From Cyclobacteriaceae bacterium (GTDB taxonomy: Bacteria > Bacteroidota > Bacteroidia > Cytophagales > Cyclobacteriaceae): a stretch of 64,000 nucleotides of DNA. Position 1 is the first letter of the stretch. Each line of letters opens with the position of its first letter. A model generated the notes under the pieces. That model saw only the letters and a list, made by a program, of their open reading frames with translations, was not told the origin of the DNA and made no database searches. The translations under genes were made by a program, and so were the position numbers. The stretch lies in assembly GCA_016787725.1 (NCBI GenBank), contig JAEUTZ010000021.1, forward strand, positions 186,001-250,000. The letters run 5' to 3'. Below are positions 52,884 through 60,755 of this stretch, piece by piece.

Positions 52884-53660
52884 CTACACCAGCAGTTTGT
52901 TCGTCTCCTCCGCATCAATGGTGATGTCGTCTTCGCCCACCTCATCAAACGGATTCTCCAGGTGGTCCTGGATGTTATCCAAACTGACCAGAATGAAACT
53001 GTACAAAATCGGCATCACATACTCCAGCGAAGCCGAGTAATCACCAACGGTACTGGCAAAGTAGGGTCCATAGATGATTGGAAACACATAGATGAACACC
53101 TTGGAATAGGCGCGCAACGTTACCGGGGTGCGGTAATTGTGAATGATCTTCATGTTGTCAAAGGCGATGATGATCTTGCTCACATACTGGCTGATCCGCG
53201 AAATCTCTCCGCTTTGCACGCCCTGGTTCCGCAGCTCCATGGTAAGGAGCGAGAGTTTGGAAAACAGCTGATACATCTGGGTTTCATTTTTCTTCCACTC
53301 CGGGTCATGTGTAGTCTTGAACATGTCGCGCATCAGTTTCATCATATCAAAAATGATCACTTTCACGCGGTCGGGCAGATCATTCTCTTTGCTGTTGGTC
53401 CAATCGCGGGTGGCATAATACACGGCCACCACGTGGCCTTTGAAATCAGCAAAGCGTTGCAGGGCGGTTTCCCTGCGGGTATAAGCCGAACCGATGGAAA
53501 ACACCACCGGAAAGACAATGGCTACCCCCACCAGCATGTCGGGGAATTTGGCAATGAAGCCGTAATGGTAGCACAAGTACGTGGAAATCACCGCCAGGGC
53601 GGTGATGATGAACGTCTTGTAATTGATGATGAGCGAAAAGCTGCGGAAGATTTTTTTCAT
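52884..53660 (-). CDS. Bestrophin-like membrane protein
   Basis: About 258 residues from ATG at 53660 (an in-frame TTG lies 27 bases upstream). N-terminal helices FIITALAVISTYLCYHYGF and MLVGVAIVFPVVFSIGSAYT, and a C-terminal pair near VFIYVFPIIYGPYF and VMPILYSFILVSL, enclose a helical soluble region. The end LDNIQDHLENPFDEVGEDDI matches the bestrophin pattern NPF followed by an acidic cluster. Bestrophins are anion channels; bacterial members may conduct cations. The family assignment is moderately certain. Confidence 0.65.
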   Translation of the reverse strand: MKKIFRSFSLIINYKTFIITALAVISTYLCYHYGFIAKFPDMLVGVAIVFPVVFSIGSAYTRRETALQRFADFKGHVVAVYYATRDWTNSKENDLPDRVKVIIFDMMKLMRDMFKTTHDPEWKKNETQMYQLFSKLSLLTMELRNQGVQSGEISRISQYVSKIIIAFDNMKIIHNYRTPVTLRAYSKVFIYVFPIIYGPYFASTVGDYSASLEYVMPILYSFILVSLDNIQDHLENPFDEVGEDDITIDAEETNKLLV

Positions 53661-53747
53661 AGCGGTAAGGCACTTGAAAATTTCCAAAAAGGAATGAGAT
53701 TACCAAATGGTTAACAGAATATTAAAACGGATGCAAGCTGAAGTCGA

Positions 53748-54995
53748 TCAATCTTCCAGCACCTCCACTTCCACGCGCACATTCCTGCGTGCATGGTGGC
53801 TGTCTTTGTCGTGGATCATGCGGCTGCCGCCCCACGCCCGGATATTGATGCGATCCGAAGCAATATCATTGGCAAGCAACCAGTTTTTAATCACCAACGC
53901 CCGCTGGTAGGAGAGTTCCTTGGCGCTGCCGCTGCCCTCCACCACATCGGATGTCAGTTCAAAAAAGTTTTTGCTCGGTCCCATGGTAATGATTTTACCC
54001 CGGCTGTTGCCGTTGGTGTGGCCGTGCAACATGATCTTATACTCCGGATTGGAGTTCATGAATTCCAGCAAACGCCCCAGTTCATACTTCGATTCCTGCA
54101 GCATGATGGCCGCATCGTTGAAAAAGTACACATTGTAGAGGGTCTCAATATCCCCTTTGTGCAGGCGGGCCAGATCAAACTTGATGATGTAGTGATCTCC
54201 GCGCCACTCCATATAAGGCGGCAACGAGTCGGGCTTGAGGGTGGTAAGGTTAAAGTCATGTTGCACTTTGCGGAAGCCAAAGGAAGAGCCGAGCAGCGAA
54301 ACTTTCCCGGTCTTGTTTTTAGGGTCAATCATGGCGGCCACCTCATGCGCTTTTACTTTCTTGATCAGCCGGCCTACATCCCCGTCAATCACATCCACTT
54401 CACCTTCAATGGGCTCGCTGTTGGTGGGGTTATATAAATAGAAAAGCACCATCGCTGCTTTCATGGGGGGCGGTGCCGTTGGCTTCTCCTCCGCCTTTTT
54501 TTCTTCCACCGTTACTTCTACCCGTTCGGAAACAACTTGCTGTTGTTCGGACTGCACCACCGTTTCGGTTTTCTTTTCAGCTTCCGGCTCAGGTTTCTTT
54601 TCCTCGAGGATAACGTCCGGCTTCACTTCGGCCGGAGGCGGAGTATAGCCTTCTTTCATGATCCGCACCCAGGCATCAGTAAAGCCCCCCGCTTTGCGCG
54701 CTTCCAGCATTTTTTGAATGGACTCATCAAAGTTGGTGTAGTAATCCAGGTAGATGTAATAAAACTTGCGGCCCAGGTCATAGCCGTAGCGGGTGTGAAG
54801 GCCGGTTTTATTTAACCGTTCCGTATAGGTCTCCATGTATTTTTCCTGCCCCAACCGGTAGGCGGCCACTACGATGTAATAGCCTTTGTTGAGGTACTCG
54901 CCTTTGGGGGTGGGTTCGGCCCCGGCAAAGGATTTAGTAGAAAGCAATACAAAAAAGAGCAGCACAAATGCCGTAGCAGGTGCATAGCTTTTCAT
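53748..54995 (-). CDS. OmpA-family protein with SPOR-like N-terminal domain
   Basis: About 415 residues from ATG at 54995. A signal peptide (cut near SFAGA) is followed by a SPOR-like domain (GYYIVVAAYRLGQEKYMETY), then a Pro/Glu/Lys-rich linker, a beta-rich middle region, and a C-terminal OmpA peptidoglycan-binding domain at about 305-415 (LQESKYELGRLLEFMNSNPE, MLHGHTNGN, RALVIKNWLL, RINIRAWGG). It probably links the outer membrane to the cell wall. It is followed 88 bases later, in the same direction, by the bestrophin-like gene. Confidence 0.85.
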   Translation of the reverse strand: MKSYAPATAFVLLFFVLLSTKSFAGAEPTPKGEYLNKGYYIVVAAYRLGQEKYMETYTERLNKTGLHTRYGYDLGRKFYYIYLDYYTNFDESIQKMLEARKAGGFTDAWVRIMKEGYTPPPAEVKPDVILEEKKPEPEAEKKTETVVQSEQQQVVSERVEVTVEEKKAEEKPTAPPPMKAAMVLFYLYNPTNSEPIEGEVDVIDGDVGRLIKKVKAHEVAAMIDPKNKTGKVSLLGSSFGFRKVQHDFNLTTLKPDSLPPYMEWRGDHYIIKFDLARLHKGDIETLYNVYFFNDAAIMLQESKYELGRLLEFMNSNPEYKIMLHGHTNGNSRGKIITMGPSKNFFELTSDVVEGSGSAKELSYQRALVIKNWLLANDIASDRINIRAWGGSRMIHDKDSHHARRNVRVEVEVLED

Positions 54996-55062
54996 GGGTA
55001 TAGCGCGTTTGGTCAACTAAAGATTGTGGAAAAAAGGGAGTTTTGCAATGATGAGCGGTCGA

Positions 55063-56016
55063 TTAGCCGTTCCGGAGTATCGTTCTCAGAAACCCGAACC
55101 CATAGCCGGTAAGTTGTACCAGGGCTGCCGGCACGCTGAGCAACGCAACCGGAAGAGACCCCGTGCTGCGCAAACCGTCAATAAAAATCAGCAACAGATA
55201 GATGCTGTACAGCGCAAGGGCCACCTTATATAATAGAGTGGCAAACAGCAACAGAAAGGGGAGGCTGAACAACCCGATCAGAAAGAAAGCCGGAAACCAG
55301 TGGGTCACTTTAATCTCTCCGGGATGAGCCAGCCCTACCAGCACCCGCCCGCGCCCAAAGTTGGACACCTGTTCAAAAAATTGCCGCAGGGAAGTTCTTC
55401 GCTTGTGATACACATAGGCGTCTTCAATCAAGGCAGCGTGAAAGCCGGACTTGCGAATGCGTACACTCAACTCAATGTCTTCCGCCAACCGGTCAAACTT
55501 AAAGCCCCCCGTCTTTTCAAATACGGTGCGGTGCATGCCCATATTAAAACTGCGCGGCTGAAAGCCGCTGGCCTGTCCGCCCCGGATACCTCCGGTCGTA
55601 AAGAGAGAGGCCATGGTAAACCCCATCGCCTGTTGCAGCAAGGTAAAGTCGGCCCGGCCGCGGTCCGGTCCGCCCCAGGCATCCACCGGGTGGTGACTCA
55701 TAAATTTTTCAACTGCTTCAAAATAATGCGCGGGGATCAGGCAGTCGCTGTCGAACACAACAAAGTATTCACCGCGGGCATGCGTAAATCCAAAGTTCCT
55801 GCTGGGCCCGGGGCCGCTGTTGGGTTTAAAATAGTAGGCGATGGTCAGCTGGTCGGCATACTGTTCATACACATGCCGGCAGGTCTGGGTCGAACCATCC
55901 TCCACCAGGATCACTTCAAAGTGTTTGTATGTTTGCGCCACTAAACTTTCCAGCAGTTCCTGCACCTCCTGAGGCCGGTTGTAAACGGGAATGATAACGG
56001 AATAACGGGGAAGCAT
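55063..56016 (-). CDS. Family 2 glycosyltransferase
   Basis: About 317 residues from ATG at 56016. The GT-A domain starts YSVIIPVYNRPQEVQELLES, with the nucleotide-binding EDGS and the DxD-like motif VFDSDCLIP. FNMGMHRTVFEKTGGFKFD and EDIELSVRIRKSGFHAAL are acceptor-loop signatures. Two or three C-terminal hydrophobic segments (FFLIGLFSLPFLLLFATLLY) tie it to the inner membrane. Probably involved in polysaccharide or glycolipid synthesis. Confidence 0.9.
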   Translation of the reverse strand: MLPRYSVIIPVYNRPQEVQELLESLVAQTYKHFEVILVEDGSTQTCRHVYEQYADQLTIAYYFKPNSGPGPSRNFGFTHARGEYFVVFDSDCLIPAHYFEAVEKFMSHHPVDAWGGPDRGRADFTLLQQAMGFTMASLFTTGGIRGGQASGFQPRSFNMGMHRTVFEKTGGFKFDRLAEDIELSVRIRKSGFHAALIEDAYVYHKRRTSLRQFFEQVSNFGRGRVLVGLAHPGEIKVTHWFPAFFLIGLFSLPFLLLFATLLYKVALALYSIYLLLIFIDGLRSTGSLPVALLSVPAALVQLTGYGFGFLRTILRNG

Positions 56017-56124
56017 GTGTGTAAAAATAGTCAATCCCCACTACCGTTGCTCCGCATCCCGTTTCCGGTATCCCCATTCTTTTTATACCTTTCTCATCCG
56101 GTGAAGGTGGGCAAGCACAGGGAA

Positions 56125-56151
56125 GTCATATTTCGACAATTTCAATATGAC
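56125..56151 (+). repeat. 27-bp palindromic repeat G (forward, degenerate)
   Basis: Arms GTCATATT and AATATGAC, with core TCGACAATTTC. The length is 27 like repeats A to C, and the core TCGACA is kept, while the GGC part has changed. It is the forward partner of repeat E, 99 bases away. Confidence 0.75.
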
Positions 56152-56250
56152 ATGTTCTTGTTTGTGAGCGGAGCAGGGTGCAGGTTACAAGTGTGTGAGA
56201 GGTTGTTTTAGCAATCTTGCCTACGCTGTTGAAACACTTTGAAAGAAATT

Positions 56251-56277
56251 GTCATGTTGAGCCTGTCGAAACATGAC
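56251..56277 (-). repeat. 27-bp palindromic repeat E (reverse)
   Basis: Arms GTCATGTT and AACATGAC with the inverse core GAGCCTGTCGA, as in repeat B at 17546. It lies in the long spacer between the glycosyltransferase and TonB-plug genes. Confidence 0.9.
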
Positions 56278-56290
56278 CTGAAAGATACCT

Positions 56291-56375
56291 GTCATGTTGA
56301 GTTTACCTGCCGAATCCGCCAGGCGGAGTAGGCAGGCCTGCCTATCGGCAGACAGGCTTTTTGAAACATAAATGA
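56291..56375 (-). repeat. Palindromic repeat F (reverse, with large inner insertion)
   Basis: It starts GTCATGTTGAG like repeat E and ends with GAAACATAAATGA, but about 55 bases of nested GC-rich palindromes (CCGCCAGGCGG, GGCAGGCCTGCC) lie inside. It is built like repeat D, the last element of the other cluster. It ends about 19 bases before the start of the next gene. Confidence 0.75.
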
Positions 56376-56393
56376 TAAAACGTGTAATATAGG

Positions 56394-59177
56394 ATGATGC
56401 GAATGAAGTTTTTCTTTTTGGTAGCGTTGATCGGGTGCTTGTCTGTACGCGCAACCGCACAAACCGGTGAGTTGCGGGGCAAAGTATTCGATTCGAAAAC
56501 TTCGGAAGCCCTGCCGTTTGCTCATATCTTCATCAACCTCACCACGCTGGGTACCACCTCGGATGCCCAGGGAAACTATGTGCTCAAAAACCTGCCGGCC
56601 GGAGTGCACGAAGTGGTCTTTTCCTTCATCGGTTACACCGGCTATCAAACGAAAGTAACGGTGAAGGCAGGCGAAAGCACCACGCTCGAGATTCGCTTGG
56701 TGCCGTTGGAGACGCAACTGGAAACCGTGGTGGTGAGCGGCTCGCGCGATAAGGAATGGGAGAAGCAACTCAAAAAGTTTGAAAAGATCTTTCTGGGCGC
56801 AACCCGGTCGGCCAGCACAACCAAAATCAAAAACCCATGGGCACTGGAATTCAAAGAGTCGCAGGTAAACAATGTGGACTTGTTCACGGCCACCGCATCA
56901 CAACCCATTGAAATTGAAAACAACGCACTAGGGTATCGCATCGACTACCATTTAAAGACCTTCGCCACCACGGCCTCGGGCTATAACATCGTGGGGCAGG
57001 TTCGCTTTGAAGAGTTGAACCCGCAGGATGCCAAACAGGCGAAGCTCTGGAGCGACAACCGGGTCAATGCGTATTACGGGTCATTCCGCCATTTGCTTAC
57101 CGCGATTGTAACCGACCGCGTGGCGGAAGAAGGATTCTATATATATGTCGATAAGAGCGGGTATGAAAACACCCCGTACCGCGCCTCTAACTTCAAATCA
57201 CAAATTGACAAAACGGTGGACTTGTACTCCACGAAAAATACAGTCACAGCCGGCAAGGGTACGAACGAGTGGACGATCCCGGTAAAGCAACGGTGGGAAG
57301 TGCATTACACCCGCGCCCGCACCAACACCAAAACCTACAGCGATGTGGATTATCCGGTTTCGTGGATTCAGGTGAATGGTGGTGTTATTCGCACCACGCA
57401 AACGGGCATCGTACTGAATCCGGTAAATGTAGTGTTATCCGGTGCCATGAACGAAGCCCGCCTGGCGGAGATGCTGCCCTACAACTATACTCCGGGTGCC
57501 CCACCGCAGGTACCCATCGAGTCGTCCTCGGTGGTGAAGCTCAAGCCCCTGGAAGAGAAGGTGTATCTGCACACGGATAAAGGCTATTATTATCCTGGTG
57601 AACGGGTGTGGTTGAAAGCCTTCTTGAATTACCGCGATCCGCAACGGATGGATACGCTCAGCCACGTATTGTATGTTGAACTGGTAGACCCGGCCAAAAA
57701 GATCCTTCAGTCAAAAACACTTTTTGTCGATGGCGGATCAGGCGATGGCGTGCTGGAATTGCCGACCTCCCTGCCGGCCGGTATGTATACGCTGCGGGCC
57801 TATACGAAGTGGATGCTCAACTATGGCGAGGCCGCCATCTATTACCGGTCGATGGCCCTCTTGAACCTGGATGAAAAGCCTGTGCCCGGGGACAGCTCCG
57901 TGCAGTTGATCACGCCCGAATTAAGACTGCACACCAAACGCACTACGTATCAGCCGCGCGAAAAGGTAAAGTTGGAATTTGAATTGCGCGATTCGGAGGG
58001 CGTTCCCATTCCGGGTGAGTTTACCGTTTCGGTAACGGATGTGAACCAGGCAGTAAAGGTACCGGCACCCGGCATCATCGATCAGTTTCCAATGTCCGAT
58101 CCAACAACAGGTTCCTGGTTAACATCCATCCGATATCCGATTGAATCGGGCATCAGCCTGGCAGGAACCTATGTCAATGGAAAAGGAAAGCCGGCCCGCA
58201 AGACCATTACCCTGGCACAAAATAAGTATGAACGCCTTGTTCCGTTTGAGACTGATGCCCAGGGCCGGTTTTGGGTAAGTGGTTTGCATTTCTATGACTC
58301 GGCCGAGTTGGGGTTCAGGCTGATAGGAACAAAGAAGCAGGAAGGTACGCTCACCTTCCATGCGCGGGAAGTTCCCAAAACGGAATACCTGAAGCCAGCC
58401 TTGCCTTTGCAGACGATAAAATCAACACCCTACCTCGTGCGGAAAAACAGCAAGCCCACGGACGCACGTCTGTTGAAGGAAGTGATTGTGGAAGAGACGA
58501 CCTTGCCAGCCGAAGTCAAAAACAAAGAGCAGATACCTAAAGCCTACGGCCGGGCGGACTTCACCATCACCCATGCCGAGATTGTAGCCTCCAGCCGCAC
58601 GTCATTGGTGGATGTGTTGGTGGGGCGTGTTCCGGGATTGGTCGTGGTGGGCAATGTGCTGCGCCTGGGGGGTAGCTCCAATTTTATGGGTCCTACTTCT
58701 ACCGAGCCGATGCTCATCATTGATGGCGTGCAGATCACAGCCGGTGGCGACTCCAACTATAACCGCCTGTTGCAAATAAATCCGGAGATCGTGGAACGTG
58801 TGGATGTAATCAAATATGGAGGGGCCGCCATCTATGGATCGCGTGGTTCCAATGGCGTGATTGTGGTCACCACCAAAACGGGCATTGATCAAAAAGCAAA
58901 TACCGAGTCCTCCTTCTTCCAGACCGTAGTCATTCCAGGGTATGCAGCGCGTGCCACCTTTGATGCGCCCGATTATTCGGTAAAGTCCGATCCGGGTTTC
59001 GACAACCGGGTAACTATTCATTGGGAACCCACGGTGCGGATGGATGAGGTATTCAAAACGATTTCCTGTTCCTTTTATGCTGCCGATGTGGAAACCACTT
59101 ATCAGGTAGAGGTGATTGGGGTTACGGATTATGGAGATCCGGTTCGGGGAACCTTCTTTATCGATATTAAAAAGTAA
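56394..59177 (+). CDS. TonB-plug/MG2-domain outer-membrane-associated protein without barrel
   Basis: A 927-residue exported protein. After the signal peptide comes a carboxypeptidase-like regulatory domain at about 25-112 (GELRGKVFDSKTSEALPFAH). An alpha-2-macroglobulin MG2-like domain lies around 395-490 (KVYLHTDKGYYYPGERVWLK), with more beta-sandwich domains to about 690. A TonB-dependent receptor plug follows at about 715-800 (LVDVLVGRVPGLVV, PMLIIDGVQI, YGSRGSNGVIVVTTK). Normal SusC-type receptors then have a barrel of about 600 residues; here only about 110 residues follow. Homologues of this type exist in Bacteroidota, with unknown function. Confidence 0.82.
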   Translation: MMRMKFFFLVALIGCLSVRATAQTGELRGKVFDSKTSEALPFAHIFINLTTLGTTSDAQGNYVLKNLPAGVHEVVFSFIGYTGYQTKVTVKAGESTTLEIRLVPLETQLETVVVSGSRDKEWEKQLKKFEKIFLGATRSASTTKIKNPWALEFKESQVNNVDLFTATASQPIEIENNALGYRIDYHLKTFATTASGYNIVGQVRFEELNPQDAKQAKLWSDNRVNAYYGSFRHLLTAIVTDRVAEEGFYIYVDKSGYENTPYRASNFKSQIDKTVDLYSTKNTVTAGKGTNEWTIPVKQRWEVHYTRARTNTKTYSDVDYPVSWIQVNGGVIRTTQTGIVLNPVNVVLSGAMNEARLAEMLPYNYTPGAPPQVPIESSSVVKLKPLEEKVYLHTDKGYYYPGERVWLKAFLNYRDPQRMDTLSHVLYVELVDPAKKILQSKTLFVDGGSGDGVLELPTSLPAGMYTLRAYTKWMLNYGEAAIYYRSMALLNLDEKPVPGDSSVQLITPELRLHTKRTTYQPREKVKLEFELRDSEGVPIPGEFTVSVTDVNQAVKVPAPGIIDQFPMSDPTTGSWLTSIRYPIESGISLAGTYVNGKGKPARKTITLAQNKYERLVPFETDAQGRFWVSGLHFYDSAELGFRLIGTKKQEGTLTFHAREVPKTEYLKPALPLQTIKSTPYLVRKNSKPTDARLLKEVIVEETTLPAEVKNKEQIPKAYGRADFTITHAEIVASSRTSLVDVLVGRVPGLVVVGNVLRLGGSSNFMGPTSTEPMLIIDGVQITAGGDSNYNRLLQINPEIVERVDVIKYGGAAIYGSRGSNGVIVVTTKTGIDQKANTESSFFQTVVIPGYAARATFDAPDYSVKSDPGFDNRVTIHWEPTVRMDEVFKTISCSFYAADVETTYQVEVIGVTDYGDPVRGTFFIDIKK

Positions 59178-59180
59178 GTG

Positions 59181-59678
59181 ATGAAAATTTTCTGGACCCT
59201 TGTGTTGGTCATGGTGTGGGGAACTACCTTCAGTCAAGCGACTTCGGATGTGGCTACTCTTGACAGTACAATAGAAACCCTGTATGCGGTTATCTCAGGC
59301 GAGCCGGGCAGTACCCGCGATTGGCCCCGGTTTAAAAATCTGTTTGCTGCCGAGGCGCGCCTGATCCCTACACGCAAAGATGCAGCCGGCAACCTTACCT
59401 GCCAGGCGCTCACGCCCGATGAATATGTGAAGCTGTTTTCAGCCCGCATCGCCACCGGCTTTTATGAACGTGAACTGAGCCGCACCGTGGAAGAGTATGG
59501 CACCGTTATCCACGTGTTTAGCACCTATGAAACGAAAGAACAAAAAGCGGGCCCGGTCACGAATCGCGGCATTAACAGCATTCAGTTATTTAAGGATAAA
59601 GACCGGTATTACATCCTGTCCATTTTCTGGTGTGCAGAAAGTATGGGCTTCACGCTTCCGGAGAAATACCTACGCTGA
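59181..59678 (+). CDS. Secreted hypothetical protein, NTF2-like
   Basis: About 165 residues from ATG at 59181 (GTG three bases upstream also in frame). A signal peptide (cut near TFS-QA) is followed by an NTF2-like fold: DSTIETLYAVISGEPGSTRD, KNLFAAEARLIPTRKDA and INSIQLFKDKDRYYILSIFW. It starts 3 bases after the plug protein gene and ends 2 bases before the paraoxonase-like gene, so it is in the same operon. Confidence 0.78.
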   Translation: MKIFWTLVLVMVWGTTFSQATSDVATLDSTIETLYAVISGEPGSTRDWPRFKNLFAAEARLIPTRKDAAGNLTCQALTPDEYVKLFSARIATGFYERELSRTVEEYGTVIHVFSTYETKEQKAGPVTNRGINSIQLFKDKDRYYILSIFWCAESMGFTLPEKYLR

Positions 59679-59680
59679 GA

Positions 59681-60748
59681 ATGAATAAAAAACTGCTCAT
59701 TATTTCCGGAACACTGATCGCGCTGATGCTCTTTGTGATCTTTGGTGTTTTGGTCCCTTCCGGGATGTTCAAAACCATTCAACCGCATTATCAGGGTCAG
59801 GTTACGAAAGCAACGCTCCCGGTGGCTGGCCCGGAAGACATTACCATTGCTTCGCACGGCATTGCCTTCATTTCTTCCGATGACCGAAGAAACAATCTAA
59901 AAGAAACCGACCTCATACCGGGCGCTATTCTGATGATGAATCTGCAGGATACAACGTATACACTCCGCAACGTTACACCCCCGCAGCTCACGGATTTTCA
60001 TCCACATGGTATTTCGCTGTGGACCAACGAAGCGGGTGAACAGTTTCTCTTTGCGGTCAATCATCAACAACGGTACACCCGGCACACCATCGAGCGCTTT
60101 CAGTGGCGCGGTGACAGCCTGGTGCACCTTGAAACAATTCAAGATTCCGCGCTCATGACCAGCCCCAACGATGTGGTAGCTGTGGGCGAGCGAACATTCT
60201 ATGTAACCAATGATCATGGGCATGGCGAGAAGGGCCTGAACCGGACCCTGGAAGAATATTTGCAACGCTCCATCGCGTATGTGAATTACTTCGATGGTCA
60301 GGAGTTTCGGAAAGTAGCCGGGGGGATTGCCTATGCCAATGGCATCAACCGGTCGCGCGATGAAAGTAAAATTTATGTTGCCTCGACCACCGGAAGGAAA
60401 ATCATTGTTTATGACCGCGATCCGGAAACGGGAAATCTGGAGGTGGCGCAGGAAGTGAACGTAAACACCGGAGTGGATAACATTGAGGTAGACGAAGCCG
60501 GTGCCTTGTGGGTTGGATGTCATCCGCAGATGTTGAAATTTGTAGCCCACGCAAGCGATGCTGCGGAGGTTTCACCTTCGCAGGTGATCAAACTCACCCC
60601 CAGCGGATCGGGTGAGTTCACAGTAGAAGAAGTTTACCTCAATGATGGCACGCTCTATTCCGGTTCGTCTGTCGGGGCCGTCTATAATAACCGGCTGATT
60701 ATCGGCTCCGTGTTTGAAAAAAGTATTTTGGTAGGGATTCAAAATTAA
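59681..60748 (+). CDS. Paraoxonase/SMP-30-like beta-propeller hydrolase
   Basis: About 355 residues from ATG at 59681; the longer in-frame start at 59630 would overlap the preceding gene and lacks the membrane helix at its start. An N-terminal helix (LLIISGTLIALMLFVIFGVL) anchors the protein. The six-bladed propeller has calcium-site motifs TSPNDVVAVG, AYANGIN and GVDNIEVDEAG, as in paraoxonases and SMP-30 lactonases. Likely a lactonase or arylesterase on the periplasmic side. Confidence 0.82.
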   Translation: MNKKLLIISGTLIALMLFVIFGVLVPSGMFKTIQPHYQGQVTKATLPVAGPEDITIASHGIAFISSDDRRNNLKETDLIPGAILMMNLQDTTYTLRNVTPPQLTDFHPHGISLWTNEAGEQFLFAVNHQQRYTRHTIERFQWRGDSLVHLETIQDSALMTSPNDVVAVGERTFYVTNDHGHGEKGLNRTLEEYLQRSIAYVNYFDGQEFRKVAGGIAYANGINRSRDESKIYVASTTGRKIIVYDRDPETGNLEVAQEVNVNTGVDNIEVDEAGALWVGCHPQMLKFVAHASDAAEVSPSQVIKLTPSGSGEFTVEEVYLNDGTLYSGSSVGAVYNNRLIIGSVFEKSILVGIQN

Positions 60749-60755
60749 CACCGCA

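Noticed and set aside
52881-53714. 277-codon plus-strand open frame opposite the bestrophin-like gene
   Set aside because: The minus-strand frame has proper membrane helices and the NPF motif. The plus-strand frame is His-rich shadow sequence and would start inside the spacer directly after a terminator.
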